Shown here: positions 41,200-49,850 of the stretch, piece after piece
Layout: every line of letters starts with the position of its first letter
Numbering within the stretch: position 1 is the stretch's first letter
DNA from: Alkalibacterium subtropicum
Lineage (GTDB): Bacteria; Bacillota; Bacilli; Lactobacillales; Carnobacteriaceae_A
Length of the DNA: 49,895 bases
Direction of reading: 5' to 3'
Assembly: GCF_900112455.1 (NCBI RefSeq)
Contig: NZ_FOLT01000012.1
Coordinates: forward strand, 1-49,895
The notes under the pieces: model-generated
Told to the model about the DNA's origin: nothing
What the model saw: the letters and a program-made list of their open reading frames with translations, nothing else
Databases searched by the model: none
Program-made: the position numbers and the translations under genes

Positions 41200-43572
41200 A
41201 TGACTAATGAAAGAGAGTATTCATCAGCCCAGTATTTACAAAAAGTGGATGCCTGGTGGCGTGCGGCGAACTATTTATCTATCGGTCAGATTTACCTGAA
41301 AGACAACCCGCTGCTTAAACGTCCGTTGGAAGAAGAAGACGTAAAAGTCAACCCGATCGGTCACTGGGGGACGGTACCGGGACAGAACTTTGTCTATGCC
41401 CACTTGAACCGGGTCATCAATAAGTATGATCTGGATATGTTCTTTATCGAAGGACCGGGTCACGGCGGACAGGTCATGGTCTCCAATGCCTACCTGGACG
41501 GCAGTTATACTGAAATTTATCCGGATATTACGGAGGACGAAGAAGGCATGAAAAAACTGTTCACGCAGTTCTCTTTCCCGGGAGGCATCGGGTCACACGC
41601 CGAACCTTCCGTACCCGGCTCGATTCATGAAGGCGGCGAACTGGGCTATGCCTTGTCTCATGCGACAGGCGCAGTGCTCGACACGCCGGATACGATCGCG
41701 GCTGTGGTGATCGGGGACGGGGAAGCGGAAACAGGAGCCCTTGCGACATCCTGGTTCTCCAATGTCTTCATCAATCCTGTCACGGATGGGGCGGTCCTGC
41801 CGATCCTGCATTTGAATGACTACAAGATCGCCAATCCGACGATCCTGGCCCGAAAATCCAACGAAGAACTGCAGCATTACTTTGATGGTTTAGGATGGGA
41901 CCCGCTGTTTATTGAAGGCGAGAACCCAAATGACATGCATCCCGAAATGGCGGAAGTGATGGATGAAGCCATTGAAACGATTCATAACATTCAAAAATAT
42001 GCCAGAAAGAAATCCGCCCAGACTGTGGGGATGCCCAAGTGGCCCGTGGTCATCTTAAGAAGTCCAAAAGGCTGGACGGGGCCTGAAGAATGGAATGATG
42101 AGCCGGTCGAAGGGACCTTCCGTTCGCATCAGGTGCCGATCCCGGCTGAACAGGAGAAGATGCAGCACAGTGATGCCTTGACCAACTGGATGAAATCCTA
42201 CCGCCCGGATGAGCTGTTTGACAAAAACGGACGGCTGCAAGAAGAAATCAGAGACATTGCACCCAAAGGGAATAAGCGGATGGCAATGAATCCGATCACT
42301 AATGGCGGCAGAGACCGAAAAGAACTGAAACTGCCGGACTGGCGTCAGTACACGCTGGATATCAACACGCCCGGGGCAGAAAAAGGGAAAGACATGACGG
42401 CGTTCGGTAAATTTGCCCGTGATATCGTGGATGCGAATCCGGACAACTTCCGCATCATCAGTACGGATGAACTGAAGTCGAACCGCCTGAATGCGGTCCT
42501 TCAAACGACGAATCGCCAGTGGATGGAAGATATCGATGAACCGGAAGACGAAGCGCAGTCCAGAAGCGGCCGTGTGATCGACTCCCAGCTTTCCGAGCAT
42601 CAGGCAGAAGGATGGATGGAAGGTTATACCTTGACCGGACGCCACGGCTTCTTTGTCAGTTATGAAGGCTTCCTGCGGATCGTGGATTCCATGCTGACGC
42701 AGCATTTCAAGTGGATGCGCAAGGCGGATGAACGCGACTGGCGCAAAAAGTACCCGTCGCTTAACGTGATCGCATCATCAACCGTTTTCCAGCAGGATCA
42801 TAACGGCTACACGCATCAGGACCCGGGGATCAGTACACATCTGGCAGATAAAAAACTGGAGTATATCAGAGAGTATTTCCCGGCAGACGCCAACACTCTG
42901 ATGGCAGTGATGAATAAAGTGCTGAAATCCCAGCAGAAAATCAACCTGATCGTTTCCAGCAAGCATCCGCGCCCGCAGTTCTATACGGCATTGGAAGCAG
43001 AGACGCTGGTAGAAAAAGGGGTGATGGTCATCGACTGGGCCAGTACCGATCAGGACCTTGATCCGGACATCGTGATCGCAGCCGCCGGAACGGAACCGAA
43101 TCTGGAAGCGTTGGCCGCTGTATCGATCCTGAACGAGGAATATCCGGACCTTAAGATCCGCTTCATCAATGTGGTGGATCTGCTTAAACTCAACAGTCCC
43201 AAAAATGATAAACGCGGGCTCAGTGACGAGGCATTCAATGAACTGTTTACGACAGACAAGCCGGTCCTCTTTGCCTTCCACGGCTATGAAGGACTGTTGA
43301 AGAATCTATTCTTTGACCGTCAGAACAGAAACCTGATTCCGCATGGTTACAGGGAGAACGGAACGGTGACGACGCCTTTTGATATGCGCGTGGTGAACGA
43401 GATCGACCGCTTCCACCTGGTCAAAGATGCCGCCCGTGCGGTTTATGGTGATAAAGCCCGTGACCTGGAAGAGAAAATGGATGCTTTACTTAAAAAACAT
43501 CACGACTACATCCGCGAATATGGAAACGATACGCCGGAAGTCAAAGAGTGGAAATGGCGGGCCTTGAAATAA
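41200..43572 (+). CDS. xfp: Phosphoketolase (xylulose-5-P / fructose-6-P)
   Basis: A 790-residue thiamine-diphosphate enzyme that splits xylulose-5-phosphate (and often fructose-6-phosphate) with phosphate into acetyl-phosphate and a triose or tetrose phosphate, the key step of heterolactic fermentation. ATG 41200 follows AGGAAAGGA; the GTG at 41113 has no RBS. Motifs: [36 protein letters not shown], the ThDP motif GDGEAETG...[12 protein letters not shown] and the C-terminal [15 protein letters not shown]. Full length. It is not linked to pentose genes here. Confidence 0.97.
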   Translation: MTNEREYSSAQYLQKVDAWWRAANYLSIGQIYLKDNPLLKRPLEEEDVKVNPIGHWGTVPGQNFVYAHLNRVINKYDLDMFFIEGPGHGGQVMVSNAYLDGSYTEIYPDITEDEEGMKKLFTQFSFPGGIGSHAEPSVPGSIHEGGELGYALSHATGAVLDTPDTIAAVVIGDGEAETGALATSWFSNVFINPVTDGAVLPILHLNDYKIANPTILARKSNEELQHYFDGLGWDPLFIEGENPNDMHPEMAEVMDEAIETIHNIQKYARKKSAQTVGMPKWPVVILRSPKGWTGPEEWNDEPVEGTFRSHQVPIPAEQEKMQHSDALTNWMKSYRPDELFDKNGRLQEEIRDIAPKGNKRMAMNPITNGGRDRKELKLPDWRQYTLDINTPGAEKGKDMTAFGKFARDIVDANPDNFRIISTDELKSNRLNAVLQTTNRQWMEDIDEPEDEAQSRSGRVIDSQLSEHQAEGWMEGYTLTGRHGFFVSYEGFLRIVDSMLTQHFKWMRKADERDWRKKYPSLNVIASSTVFQQDHNGYTHQDPGISTHLADKKLEYIREYFPADANTLMAVMNKVLKSQQKINLIVSSKHPRPQFYTALEAETLVEKGVMVIDWASTDQDLDPDIVIAAAGTEPNLEALAAVSILNEEYPDLKIRFINVVDLLKLNSPKNDKRGLSDEAFNELFTTDKPVLFAFHGYEGLLKNLFFDRQNRNLIPHGYRENGTVTTPFDMRVVNEIDRFHLVKDAARAVYGDKARDLEEKMDALLKKHHDYIREYGNDTPEVKEWKWRALK

Positions 43573-43576
43573 GGAT

Positions 43577-43623
43577 CATGCAAGGTTAGATGTTGATTAA
43601 ACAGCTTAGATAGCGCTTGCATT
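43577..43623. repeat. 7-bp inverted repeat after xfp
   Basis: ATGCAAG (43578-43584) and CTTGCAT (43616-43622) flank a 31-nt loop that holds GATTAAACAGCTT, which also forms the end of the 150-bp element at 31.4-31.6 kb. No T-run, so not a normal terminator. Confidence 0.35.
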
Positions 43624-43686
43624 TATTAGGTATTGAGTTTACGATTAATGTGTAACTGAAGTAACAGTCGTTAGATGGAGGTTGCT

Positions 43687-44682
43687 ATGACTAATCATAA
43701 AAAAGAGACAGGCGTCAGACTTTTTGCTTTGAATTCGAATCCGAAACTGGCTGAGGAAATTGCTGAAGTGGTGGGCGTCGAGCTGAGTAAAGTGAAAATC
43801 GACCGGTTTGCTGATAAAGAAATATCTGTTCATATCGAAGAAAGTGTCAGAGGAGATGATGTCTATCTGATCCAGTCGACCAATGAACCGAGCAATGAGC
43901 ATTTAATGGAACTGCTTATTATGATTGATGCCCTGAGGCGGGCAAGTGCAGGCTCCATAAACGTCGTCATGCCCTATTATGGGTATGCCAGACAGGACCG
44001 CAAACCTGGACCGCGTGAAGCCATTACGGCTAAAGTGGTCGCGAACATGCTGGAAAATGCAGGAATCGACCGCATCGTTACGATGGAACTTCATGCCCCT
44101 CAAATCCAGGGTTTTTTCGATATTCCTGTGGATCACTTATCGGCAACAGCTCTGCTGGCCAATCACTTTCTGATGAATGAGCTCGGTGGAGACGAGACCG
44201 TTGTTGTTTCTCCGGATCATGACGGCGTCAAACGGGCACGTGAAATGGCGGAACTTCTGGATTCACCGCTGGCCATCATCGACCGGCGATTATATGAATC
44301 TGAAAAACCGAACACGTATGACCTGGTTGGTGAAGTCGAGGGTAAAACCTGCATTCTATTCGATGATATACTCGACACAGCAAAAACAGTCTCTAAAGCC
44401 AATCAGACATTGAAAAAAGCTGGAGCCAAAGATGTATACGTCTGTGTGACTCACGCAGTGCTTTCCGGAAAAGCGATGGAGCGCCTGATGCAGTCTGGTG
44501 TGAAAAAAGTAATTATCACCAACACCATCAAACTGGCTGAAAAGAACAACACAGAATTGATCGAAGAATTGAGCATAGCGCCGATACTTGGAGATGCCAT
44601 CAAGCGCATCGCCACTGAAGTGTCCATCAAACCGTTATTCAACAAGAAATATGTGGAAAAACTGATGCATGAAGCAAAATAG
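43687..44682 (+). CDS. prs: Ribose-phosphate pyrophosphokinase
   Basis: A 331-residue PRPP synthetase, making PRPP from ribose-5-phosphate and ATP for nucleotide, His and Trp synthesis. ATG 43687 has GGAGG 5 bp upstream. Motifs: FADKEISVHIEESVRGDDVY, the flexible loop YYGYARQDRKPGPREAITAK (RKPGPRE in place of the commoner RKARSRE), VTMELHAPQIQGFFDIPVD and the PRPP-type loop CILFDDILDTAKT. The variant loop suggests the second, divergent Prs paralogue found in many Lactobacillales; a canonical copy may exist elsewhere. A terminator follows. Confidence 0.93.
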   Translation: MTNHKKETGVRLFALNSNPKLAEEIAEVVGVELSKVKIDRFADKEISVHIEESVRGDDVYLIQSTNEPSNEHLMELLIMIDALRRASAGSINVVMPYYGYARQDRKPGPREAITAKVVANMLENAGIDRIVTMELHAPQIQGFFDIPVDHLSATALLANHFLMNELGGDETVVVSPDHDGVKRAREMAELLDSPLAIIDRRLYESEKPNTYDLVGEVEGKTCILFDDILDTAKTVSKANQTLKKAGAKDVYVCVTHAVLSGKAMERLMQSGVKKVIITNTIKLAEKNNTELIEELSIAPILGDAIKRIATEVSIKPLFNKKYVEKLMHEAK

Positions 44683-44699
44683 TCAAGACCTGAAGGAAT

Positions 44700-44735
44700 A
44701 GCCTTCGACTGCCGAGTCGAAGGCTTCTTTTTTAT
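44700..44735 (+). terminator. Terminator of prs
   Basis: GCCTTCGACT (44701-44710) pairs with AGTCGAAGGC (44715-44724), followed by TTCTTTTTTTA. Confidence 0.92.
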
Positions 44736-44782
44736 ACGAAAAGGAAGAAATTGACTGAAGTCAGTTTCAACAGACATGACAG

Positions 44783-45160
44783 TTAAGTGGTGCACCCTTG
44801 CTTGGCAGCAAGGATAGTCTTGCCTCACTTAAGCTGTGTGCTGGCTGGTTCCGCATTGGAGTGGGAGGTTGGTGCTTGGGTCCGCGTTCGACAAGTAGCA
44901 CTGGAAGTGGTGAGTGTAACTGTCGAAAATACCTTTCTTCGGCAGTTAGAGGTCGAAGCTGGACCGCTAATTACCAAACTTGTAACCGGTTCAGCTATTA
45001 CGAGGGAAAAATGTCTGCTAATTACCGAAGAAGCCTCTATTCGGTAATTAGCGTCGCTTTCAATCGTTCAATCACCCGAACCAGCACACCCTTCGACACT
45101 TTGAGCTCGAAAATCTCTATCACCTTACCGAACTTCTTCAAGTTCAGCAAGATGATAGAG
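44783..45160. ncRNA. Candidate structured non-coding RNA
   Basis: About 380 bp without a believable gene but with many inverted repeats: TTAAGTG/CACTTAA enclosing CCTTGC/GCAAGG (44783-44831); AACTGTCGAA/TTCGGCAGTT (44918-44947); a perfect 13-bp stem GCTAATTACCGAA/TTCGGTAATTAGC (45017-45052); CTCTATCA/TGATAGAG enclosing GAACTT-CTTC-AAGTTC (45115-45160). Some arms have rival partners: TTCGACA (44887-44893) with TGTCGAA (44921-44927), and GCTAATTACC at 44966-44975 with the same 3' arm at 45040-45052. A 130-codon plus-strand frame (44798-45190) exists but does not read like a protein. Strand, promoter and end are unclear; a decayed mobile element is the alternative. Confidence 0.35.
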
Positions 45161-45247
45161 TACTTTGCTGTCTATCTGCCGAAAAAGTAAGAATCAGTAG
45201 GTGAAAAGTTATTTATTTAAAAATCATAGAATCGTCCAGTCGTTTTA

Positions 45248-45277
45248 GTTTACCTCTTTTGATCATCGCGCTAAAAT
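45248..45277 (+). promoter_or_regulatory. Promoter of hsp20 with a CtsR-like box
   Basis: TTTACC (45249-45254), 17-bp spacing, TAAAAT (45272-45277). The -35 lies inside GTTTACCTCTTTTGATC (45248-45264), which resembles the CtsR operator read on the other strand (TTTGACC-n3-TTTGACC) with three mismatches. Heat-shock control by CtsR is plausible but not certain. Confidence 0.4.
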
Positions 45278-45336
45278 AAGAATGAAGGAAAGCGAATCAC
45301 TTCACAAAACTGACTATTGGAAAGGGGTAAAGAGCA

Positions 45337-45756
45337 ATGAACAACATGTTTCCTTCGAGACGTGATTTCAGAGATCTGCGCAGACAATTTTTCGACGATA
45401 CCTTCGACCAGGTGCTGGGAGAGACAGGAAGCTTCAAGACCGATATCATAGAAGACGACAAAGAATATACCGTGGAAGCCGAACTGCCCGGCATGGATAA
45501 GGAAAATATTGAACTCGACTACCATGACAATATCCTGTCCATCTCAGGCAAGCAGGAATCAGAAACCAAAGAAGAAGATAAAGAACGCAACTATATCAGA
45601 CGGGAACGCTCCACTCGCTCATTCAGCCGTCAATTCCTCATTCGAGACGTTGATGAGGACAATATTTCAGCTCGCTTTAACAATGGCATCCTGGAAGTGA
45701 AGCTGCCGAAAAAAGAATCGGACAAACCGGAAAACAAACGCATCGATATACAATAA
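45337..45756 (+). CDS. Hsp20/alpha-crystallin small heat-shock protein
   Basis: A 139-residue sHSP. A short N-terminal arm (MNNMFPSRRDFRDLRRQFFD) precedes the alpha-crystallin domain from about residue 33 (FKTDIIEDDKEYTVEAELPG) to 130, with the conserved FNNGILEVKLPKKE (GxLxV/LP) strand near its end. It holds unfolding proteins in an ATP-independent way. Close to Hsp18/Lo18-type proteins of lactic acid bacteria. AAAGGGG precedes the ATG; the gene has its own promoter and terminator. Confidence 0.95.
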   Translation: MNNMFPSRRDFRDLRRQFFDDTFDQVLGETGSFKTDIIEDDKEYTVEAELPGMDKENIELDYHDNILSISGKQESETKEEDKERNYIRRERSTRSFSRQFLIRDVDEDNISARFNNGILEVKLPKKESDKPENKRIDIQ

Positions 45757-45773
45757 TAAATTAAAAGTTAAAG

Positions 45774-45820
45774 GATCTCGACGACTTATACCTGGTATAA
45801 ATCGTCGAGATTTCATTTTG
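45774..45820 (+). terminator. Terminator of hsp20
   Basis: ATCTCGACGA-TTATAC (45775-45791) pairs with GTATAA-TCGTCGAGAT (45795-45811), loop 3 nt, then a T-rich end. Confidence 0.88.
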
Positions 45821-45909
45821 CCCAAGTAAATATGATAAACTATAAGAGTGAAGTTTAGAATCAAAAAATAAACGGAGAGTTCAAGAAAAATAGGAAAGGA
45901 AGTATTTGA

Positions 45910-46833
45910 ATGAAAAGAGTTGAATCAGTCACAGAGTTGATCGGAGCGACCCCCTTGCTGAAACTGAATCGCGTGGTTCCCGAAGGAGCAGCTGACGTGT
46001 ATGCAAAATTGGAGCTGGCCAATATCGGTGGAAGTGTGAAGGACCGCATTGCTTTAAATATGATCGAAACAGCCGAAAGTGAAGGCAAACTTAAAGAAGG
46101 CGATACGATCGTTGAAGCAACGAGCGGGAATACAGGTGTCGGTCTGGCTATGGTGGCTGCAGCCAAGGGATATAAAGCTGTCTTTGTCATGCCTGATACA
46201 CTTAGCGTTGAACGCCGCTCACTGATGAAAGCTTACGGGGCCGATTTGGAGCTGACACCAGGGGATAATGGGATGCCGGGCGCCATGGCTCGCGCACGTG
46301 AGCTGGCTGAACAGGATGATTTCTTCATGCCCTCACAATTTACCAATCCGGCTAATCCGGCGATTCATATCGAGACAACAGGGCCGGAAATTATTGAAGC
46401 GCTGGATGGAAAGACACCGGATGCTTTCGTCGCAGGTGTAGGTACAGGCGGCACAGTGACAGGTGTAGGGAAAGCTCTGAAACTGGAGGATCCTTCGACA
46501 CGAGTCATTGCTGTAGAACCCGAGGAATCAGCTGTATTAAGTGGACGTGAAAAAGGGAAACACAAGATCCAGGGCATAGGTGCCGGTTTTATTCCAGAGA
46601 TTCTGGATACCACGATCTATGATGAGATCATCACGATCACGAGTGAAGAAGCGATGGCAATGACTCGGCGATTAGCAAAAGAAGAAGGCCTGCTGACTGG
46701 CATTTCCGCTGGGGCAAACATTGCGGCTGCAGTACGTGTGGCAGAAAAGTTAGGCAGCGGCAAAAAGGTAGTCACTGTAGCCTGCGATACAGGTGAACGA
46801 TACTTGTCTACGCCTGTTTTTTCTGCCGAATAA
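45910..46833 (+). CDS. cysK: Cysteine synthase (O-acetylserine sulfhydrylase)
   Basis: A 307-residue PLP enzyme of fold type II that makes cysteine from O-acetylserine and sulfide. PLP lysine is Lys44 in GGSVKDRIA; the substrate loop TSGNTG and the phosphate-binding [13 protein letters not shown] are present, as is the C-terminal [11 protein letters not shown]. Length is standard, with no CBS domain. GGAAAGGAAG precedes ATG 45910. Flanked by terminators, so monocistronic. A CymR site was not identified. Confidence 0.95.
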   Translation: MKRVESVTELIGATPLLKLNRVVPEGAADVYAKLELANIGGSVKDRIALNMIETAESEGKLKEGDTIVEATSGNTGVGLAMVAAAKGYKAVFVMPDTLSVERRSLMKAYGADLELTPGDNGMPGAMARARELAEQDDFFMPSQFTNPANPAIHIETTGPEIIEALDGKTPDAFVAGVGTGGTVTGVGKALKLEDPSTRVIAVEPEESAVLSGREKGKHKIQGIGAGFIPEILDTTIYDEIITITSEEAMAMTRRLAKEEGLLTGISAGANIAAAVRVAEKLGSGKKVVTVACDTGERYLSTPVFSAE

Positions 46834-46846
46834 AATAATTGAACAT

Positions 46847-46895
46847 AAAGAACCGGAGGACGAGTGGATGACTCGCTCCTCCGGTTCTTTTTTTG
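46847..46895. terminator. Terminator between cysK and the pspA-like gene
   Basis: AAAGAACCGGAGGA..GAGT pairs with ACTC..TCCTCCGGTTCTTT, followed by eight Ts; As on the other side make it usable from both strands, stopping two convergent genes. Confidence 0.92.
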
Positions 46896-46904
46896 ATTAT
46901 TAAG

Positions 46905-47615
46905 TTATTCTTCTTGAGATGACTTGTCAGAAGAAGACAAGCCCATGTCCTGTTTCATACGTTCGAGCTCTTCTTCGACAGCGGCGGAGCCTGTTTCTTC
47001 CGCATACTTCTCTTCGAGTGCCTGAGCAGAGTCTTTCGGCTGCTTGTTCAGTTCTTCCATGGCATTCGCTTCATCCAAGCGGCGTGTCGCTTTTTCTTCC
47101 ATGCGCTCAAAGTTACTCATTGCGCCCTTCGATTTGCCGAGAGATGAATCTGCTTTATTCAGTTTCTCCTGAGTATCTGCAACTGACATCTGTGCTTTGA
47201 TCATCGAACGGCGGTTTCTCAGTTTCTCGATATCCGAAGCCAGCTTGTCATGCATCTGACGCATTTTCATGGCATTCTCGTGTGCTTTTGCGTAGGCATT
47301 GGCCAAGCCGGTACCGACATCTTCCAGTTCCTGTTTTTTGGTCAGGAAGACGCGCGCATCCGCATCGTTTCCGGCCTCCAGGGCTTTTTTAGCGTAGCGT
47401 TCATATTTCGATACTTCTGCTTCGTTTTCATCCACTAAACGTTTGGCACGGGTTTCTTCAGCCATGACGCTTGCGGTATTCTTTTTCACTTCTGCCAGGT
47501 CATCCATCATGTCACGCAGATACTGATCGATCATTTTCTCAGGATCTTCCATACGGTCGATGATCGCGTTCACGTTTGCACTGATGATATCTGAAAAGCG
47601 GTCTAAAATTGCCAT
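46905..47615 (-). CDS. PspA/IM30 family envelope-stress protein
   Basis: A 236-residue, mostly helical coiled-coil protein. The start MAILDRFSDIISANVNAIID is the conserved membrane-binding helix of PspA/LiaH/Vipp1, and ATG 47615 has GGAGG upstream. EDPEKMIDQYLRDMMDDLAE follows as in the family; an acidic tail ends it. Family members form ring or rod ESCRT-III-like oligomers that support the membrane. It follows a TPM-domain gene by 45 bp in the same direction, a pairing that recalls the yjbI/ydjFGHI envelope loci of Bacillus, suggesting joint work at the membrane. Confidence 0.9.
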   Translation of the reverse strand: MAILDRFSDIISANVNAIIDRMEDPEKMIDQYLRDMMDDLAEVKKNTASVMAEETRAKRLVDENEAEVSKYERYAKKALEAGNDADARVFLTKKQELEDVGTGLANAYAKAHENAMKMRQMHDKLASDIEKLRNRRSMIKAQMSVADTQEKLNKADSSLGKSKGAMSNFERMEEKATRRLDEANAMEELNKQPKDSAQALEEKYAEETGSAAVEEELERMKQDMGLSSSDKSSQEE

Positions 47616-47660
47616 GTTGATTCCTCCTAATTGTGAGTGGTTCATTTTTTTAAAAGTTAA

Positions 47661-48689
47661 TTACTTCTTGTCGTCATCGTATTTTTTCGCCAGTTCATCG
47701 GCTTCGCTGCTTCCAAAGGTTTCGATCGGCCGGTTGAGCATTTCCTCTGTCCGTCTGGCTTCGCGTTCCTTGCTGGCTTGTCGCGATTTCCACCATCTGA
47801 ATAGAAGATACAATAAGGCGAGGACGCCGAAGATCACAAGCACCGGTATCCACGGTGATGTAGTGACTTCCATGATGCGGTCAGCTGCTTCTCTGAAAGA
47901 CTGGCTGAAGTATTCTTCATCGCTTAAATCGCTGTCGTAGTAATTCCTGTCCAGATAATCAAGCAGGATGTCTCCGGCTTCAGTATCGATGACAGACCGT
48001 GCCTGAGATCCTGTGACATAATAAGTCATGTATTCGTTTGGTTGGGGTTCATAGAAAACGAGCAGCAGATGTGCTTCATCTGTAAAGAGTTCATCGTACA
48101 GATTGTTGGCATAAGTCTCGATCTCATCCAGTGTCGGCTCGCCCGAGGCATTGATGTCACCGGTAATATGGACATGGGGCTGGACACCTGTTTCATTATA
48201 AAAGTACTGCAGGCCATCCACCATCTGCGTGTGGTTGCCGATCCACCCCAGTTCATCCGTATAGTAATCTGTCTCATTAACTGCGCCGGTCGGTAAGGGT
48301 TCACGCTCAACTGTTGAAGAAGTGATGTTCGTCGGACCACCATTCCCGCCACCTAAGAAGTTTCCCACGTTTGAGAAAAGTGTGAAAATAATGAACATGA
48401 ATATCAGAACAGTGAAAATGCTCCCACAGCCTAGAAAACCACAACCACCCCCACCGGGAGAATAGCGTCTGCGACCATAACCGCCGCCGAACCATATCGG
48501 GCCCATCCCCGGTCGTCTGTTGTAGCCGCCTGAACGTTTGCTGCTTCCACCACCGAACAAGCCGCCGCCACGGCCGCTGCCGAAACCGCCGCCCATACGG
48601 CCACCGCCGCCTCGACTACCGCCGAATCCTCCCCCACGGGAACCGCCGCCGAATCCGCCACCGCCCCCGCGGCCGCCTCCTCTACCCAT
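47661..48689 (-). CDS. TPM-domain membrane protein with glycine-rich N-terminus
   Basis: A 342-residue protein. ATG 48689 is preferred because AGGAG then sits 9 nt upstream; ATG 48698 overlaps the RBS. The first about 80 residues are Gly/Arg/Ser-rich with repeated GGGFGG/RGGG, then one TM helix (SIFTVLIFMFIIFTLFSNVG), a TPM_phosphatase-like extracytoplasmic domain (residues about 130-260), a second TM helix (PWIPVLVIFGVLALLYLLFR) and a charged tail. In usual TPM proteins the Gly-rich part is C-terminal; here it is N-terminal. It forms an operon with the PspA gene. Confidence 0.8.
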   Translation of the reverse strand: MGRGGGRGGGGGFGGGSRGGGFGGSRGGGGRMGGGFGSGRGGGLFGGGSSKRSGGYNRRPGMGPIWFGGGYGRRRYSPGGGGCGFLGCGSIFTVLIFMFIIFTLFSNVGNFLGGGNGGPTNITSSTVEREPLPTGAVNETDYYTDELGWIGNHTQMVDGLQYFYNETGVQPHVHITGDINASGEPTLDEIETYANNLYDELFTDEAHLLLVFYEPQPNEYMTYYVTGSQARSVIDTEAGDILLDYLDRNYYDSDLSDEEYFSQSFREAADRIMEVTTSPWIPVLVIFGVLALLYLLFRWWKSRQASKEREARRTEEMLNRPIETFGSSEADELAKKYDDDKK

Positions 48690-48922
48690 ATGTATCATCT
48701 CCTTTAGAAGTTAGATTGTTTGATGTTTAGTGTTCAACAAGTATTGATTAGTATAGCCACGTATTTATACGTACCATAGCTACATTATAGCTTAAAGACA
48801 CAGTAAATCATAAAAATATCACTTGATGGCAGTGTGACAAATCTGCTTCTTAAATAAAAAATCAGTTATTCAAAAAACAGACAATATAATAGTTAGACTG
48901 AAAAAAATTGGAGTGTGATCGG

Positions 48923-49831
48923 ATGATAATTAAAGAACGAGATCTGTCTGTACCGCTGGAGATTTTGCTGGCATTGGATAGACGCAGTAATCTGCTGAAT
49001 CCCCAGACGAATAGTATCCGGCAAATGGTAAAAGGGTACGAAGGGGAGTGCCGGTTTGATGCGTTACTTAAAGAACTGACATGCGAGTGTCTGATCGTGA
49101 ACGACTTGACGCTGAAAATTAGTGGCCAGACCTGTCAGATCGATTCACTTTTAATCACGGGTACAGGCGTCACGATTTACGAAGTAAAAAATTATGAGGG
49201 GCAGTTTATCTATACTGAAGATAAACTGAAAATTCTGTCCACGAATAAAGAAATATCAAATCCGGTTTATCAGTTGAGCAGAACGACGAATCTGTTTCGT
49301 CAATTGATGGAAGAACAGCATGCGAATTTTCAGCTGCATTCATCTGTCGTTTTCATAAATGAGCGGTTTACGCTGTTCAATGCCCCGGTCAATAGTCAGT
49401 ATATTTTACCGACGATGCTGCCTTATCATCTGAAGAAACTGACGAATGAGCGAAAAGCGTTGAATAAAAGTCACTATACGTTTGCTGAAACACTCAAACA
49501 GATGGATCAGACGGATCTTTCCTTTTACTCATTTCCGGAATATGACTGGACGGGACTGAAAAAAGGGGCTTTCTGCCGTGTATGCCAGACAGCACTTGGA
49601 AAACCGTCTGGAAGGATATGCAGATGCGAGATTTGCGGGTTCAATGAACTGGCCACTGCCGTCATTTTAAGAGAAATCAGCGAGTACAGACTGCTCTTTC
49701 CTGAAAAGAAACTCACCACACATGATGGTTATGACTGGACAGGGAGGCTTTTTTCCAAAAAAAGCATACGATCAGTGTTGAAAAAGAATTTCGAGCTGAA
49801 AGGTCAGAGTACAGGCTGTTATTACGAATGA
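48923..49831 (+). CDS. NERD domain-containing protein with zinc-ribbon-like tail
   Basis: A 302-residue protein with an N-terminal NERD (nuclease-related) domain: KGYEGECRFDALLKEL, CQIDSLLITGTGVTIYEVKN, YEGQFIY, NPVYQLSRTTNLFRQLM; the Asp...Glu-x-Lys set of the endonuclease-like fold is present (QIDSLLI, YEVKNYEG). The C-terminus has CRVC and CRCEIC pairs, suggesting a zinc ribbon. ATG 48923 has GGAG 9 bp upstream. NERD proteins in Bacilli mostly lack known function; DNA or stress roles are guesses. Confidence 0.85.
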   Translation: MIIKERDLSVPLEILLALDRRSNLLNPQTNSIRQMVKGYEGECRFDALLKELTCECLIVNDLTLKISGQTCQIDSLLITGTGVTIYEVKNYEGQFIYTEDKLKILSTNKEISNPVYQLSRTTNLFRQLMEEQHANFQLHSSVVFINERFTLFNAPVNSQYILPTMLPYHLKKLTNERKALNKSHYTFAETLKQMDQTDLSFYSFPEYDWTGLKKGAFCRVCQTALGKPSGRICRCEICGFNELATAVILREISEYRLLFPEKKLTTHDGYDWTGRLFSKKSIRSVLKKNFELKGQSTGCYYE

Positions 49832-49850
49832 ATTTTAAATGGGAAGACCG

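Noticed and set aside
44798-45190. A 130-codon plus-strand frame starting in the prs-hsp20 spacer
   Set aside because: No RBS, composition unlike a protein (many Ser, Arg, Cys in the first half) and it runs straight through a series of strong hairpins; the region is better treated as possible RNA or a decayed element.
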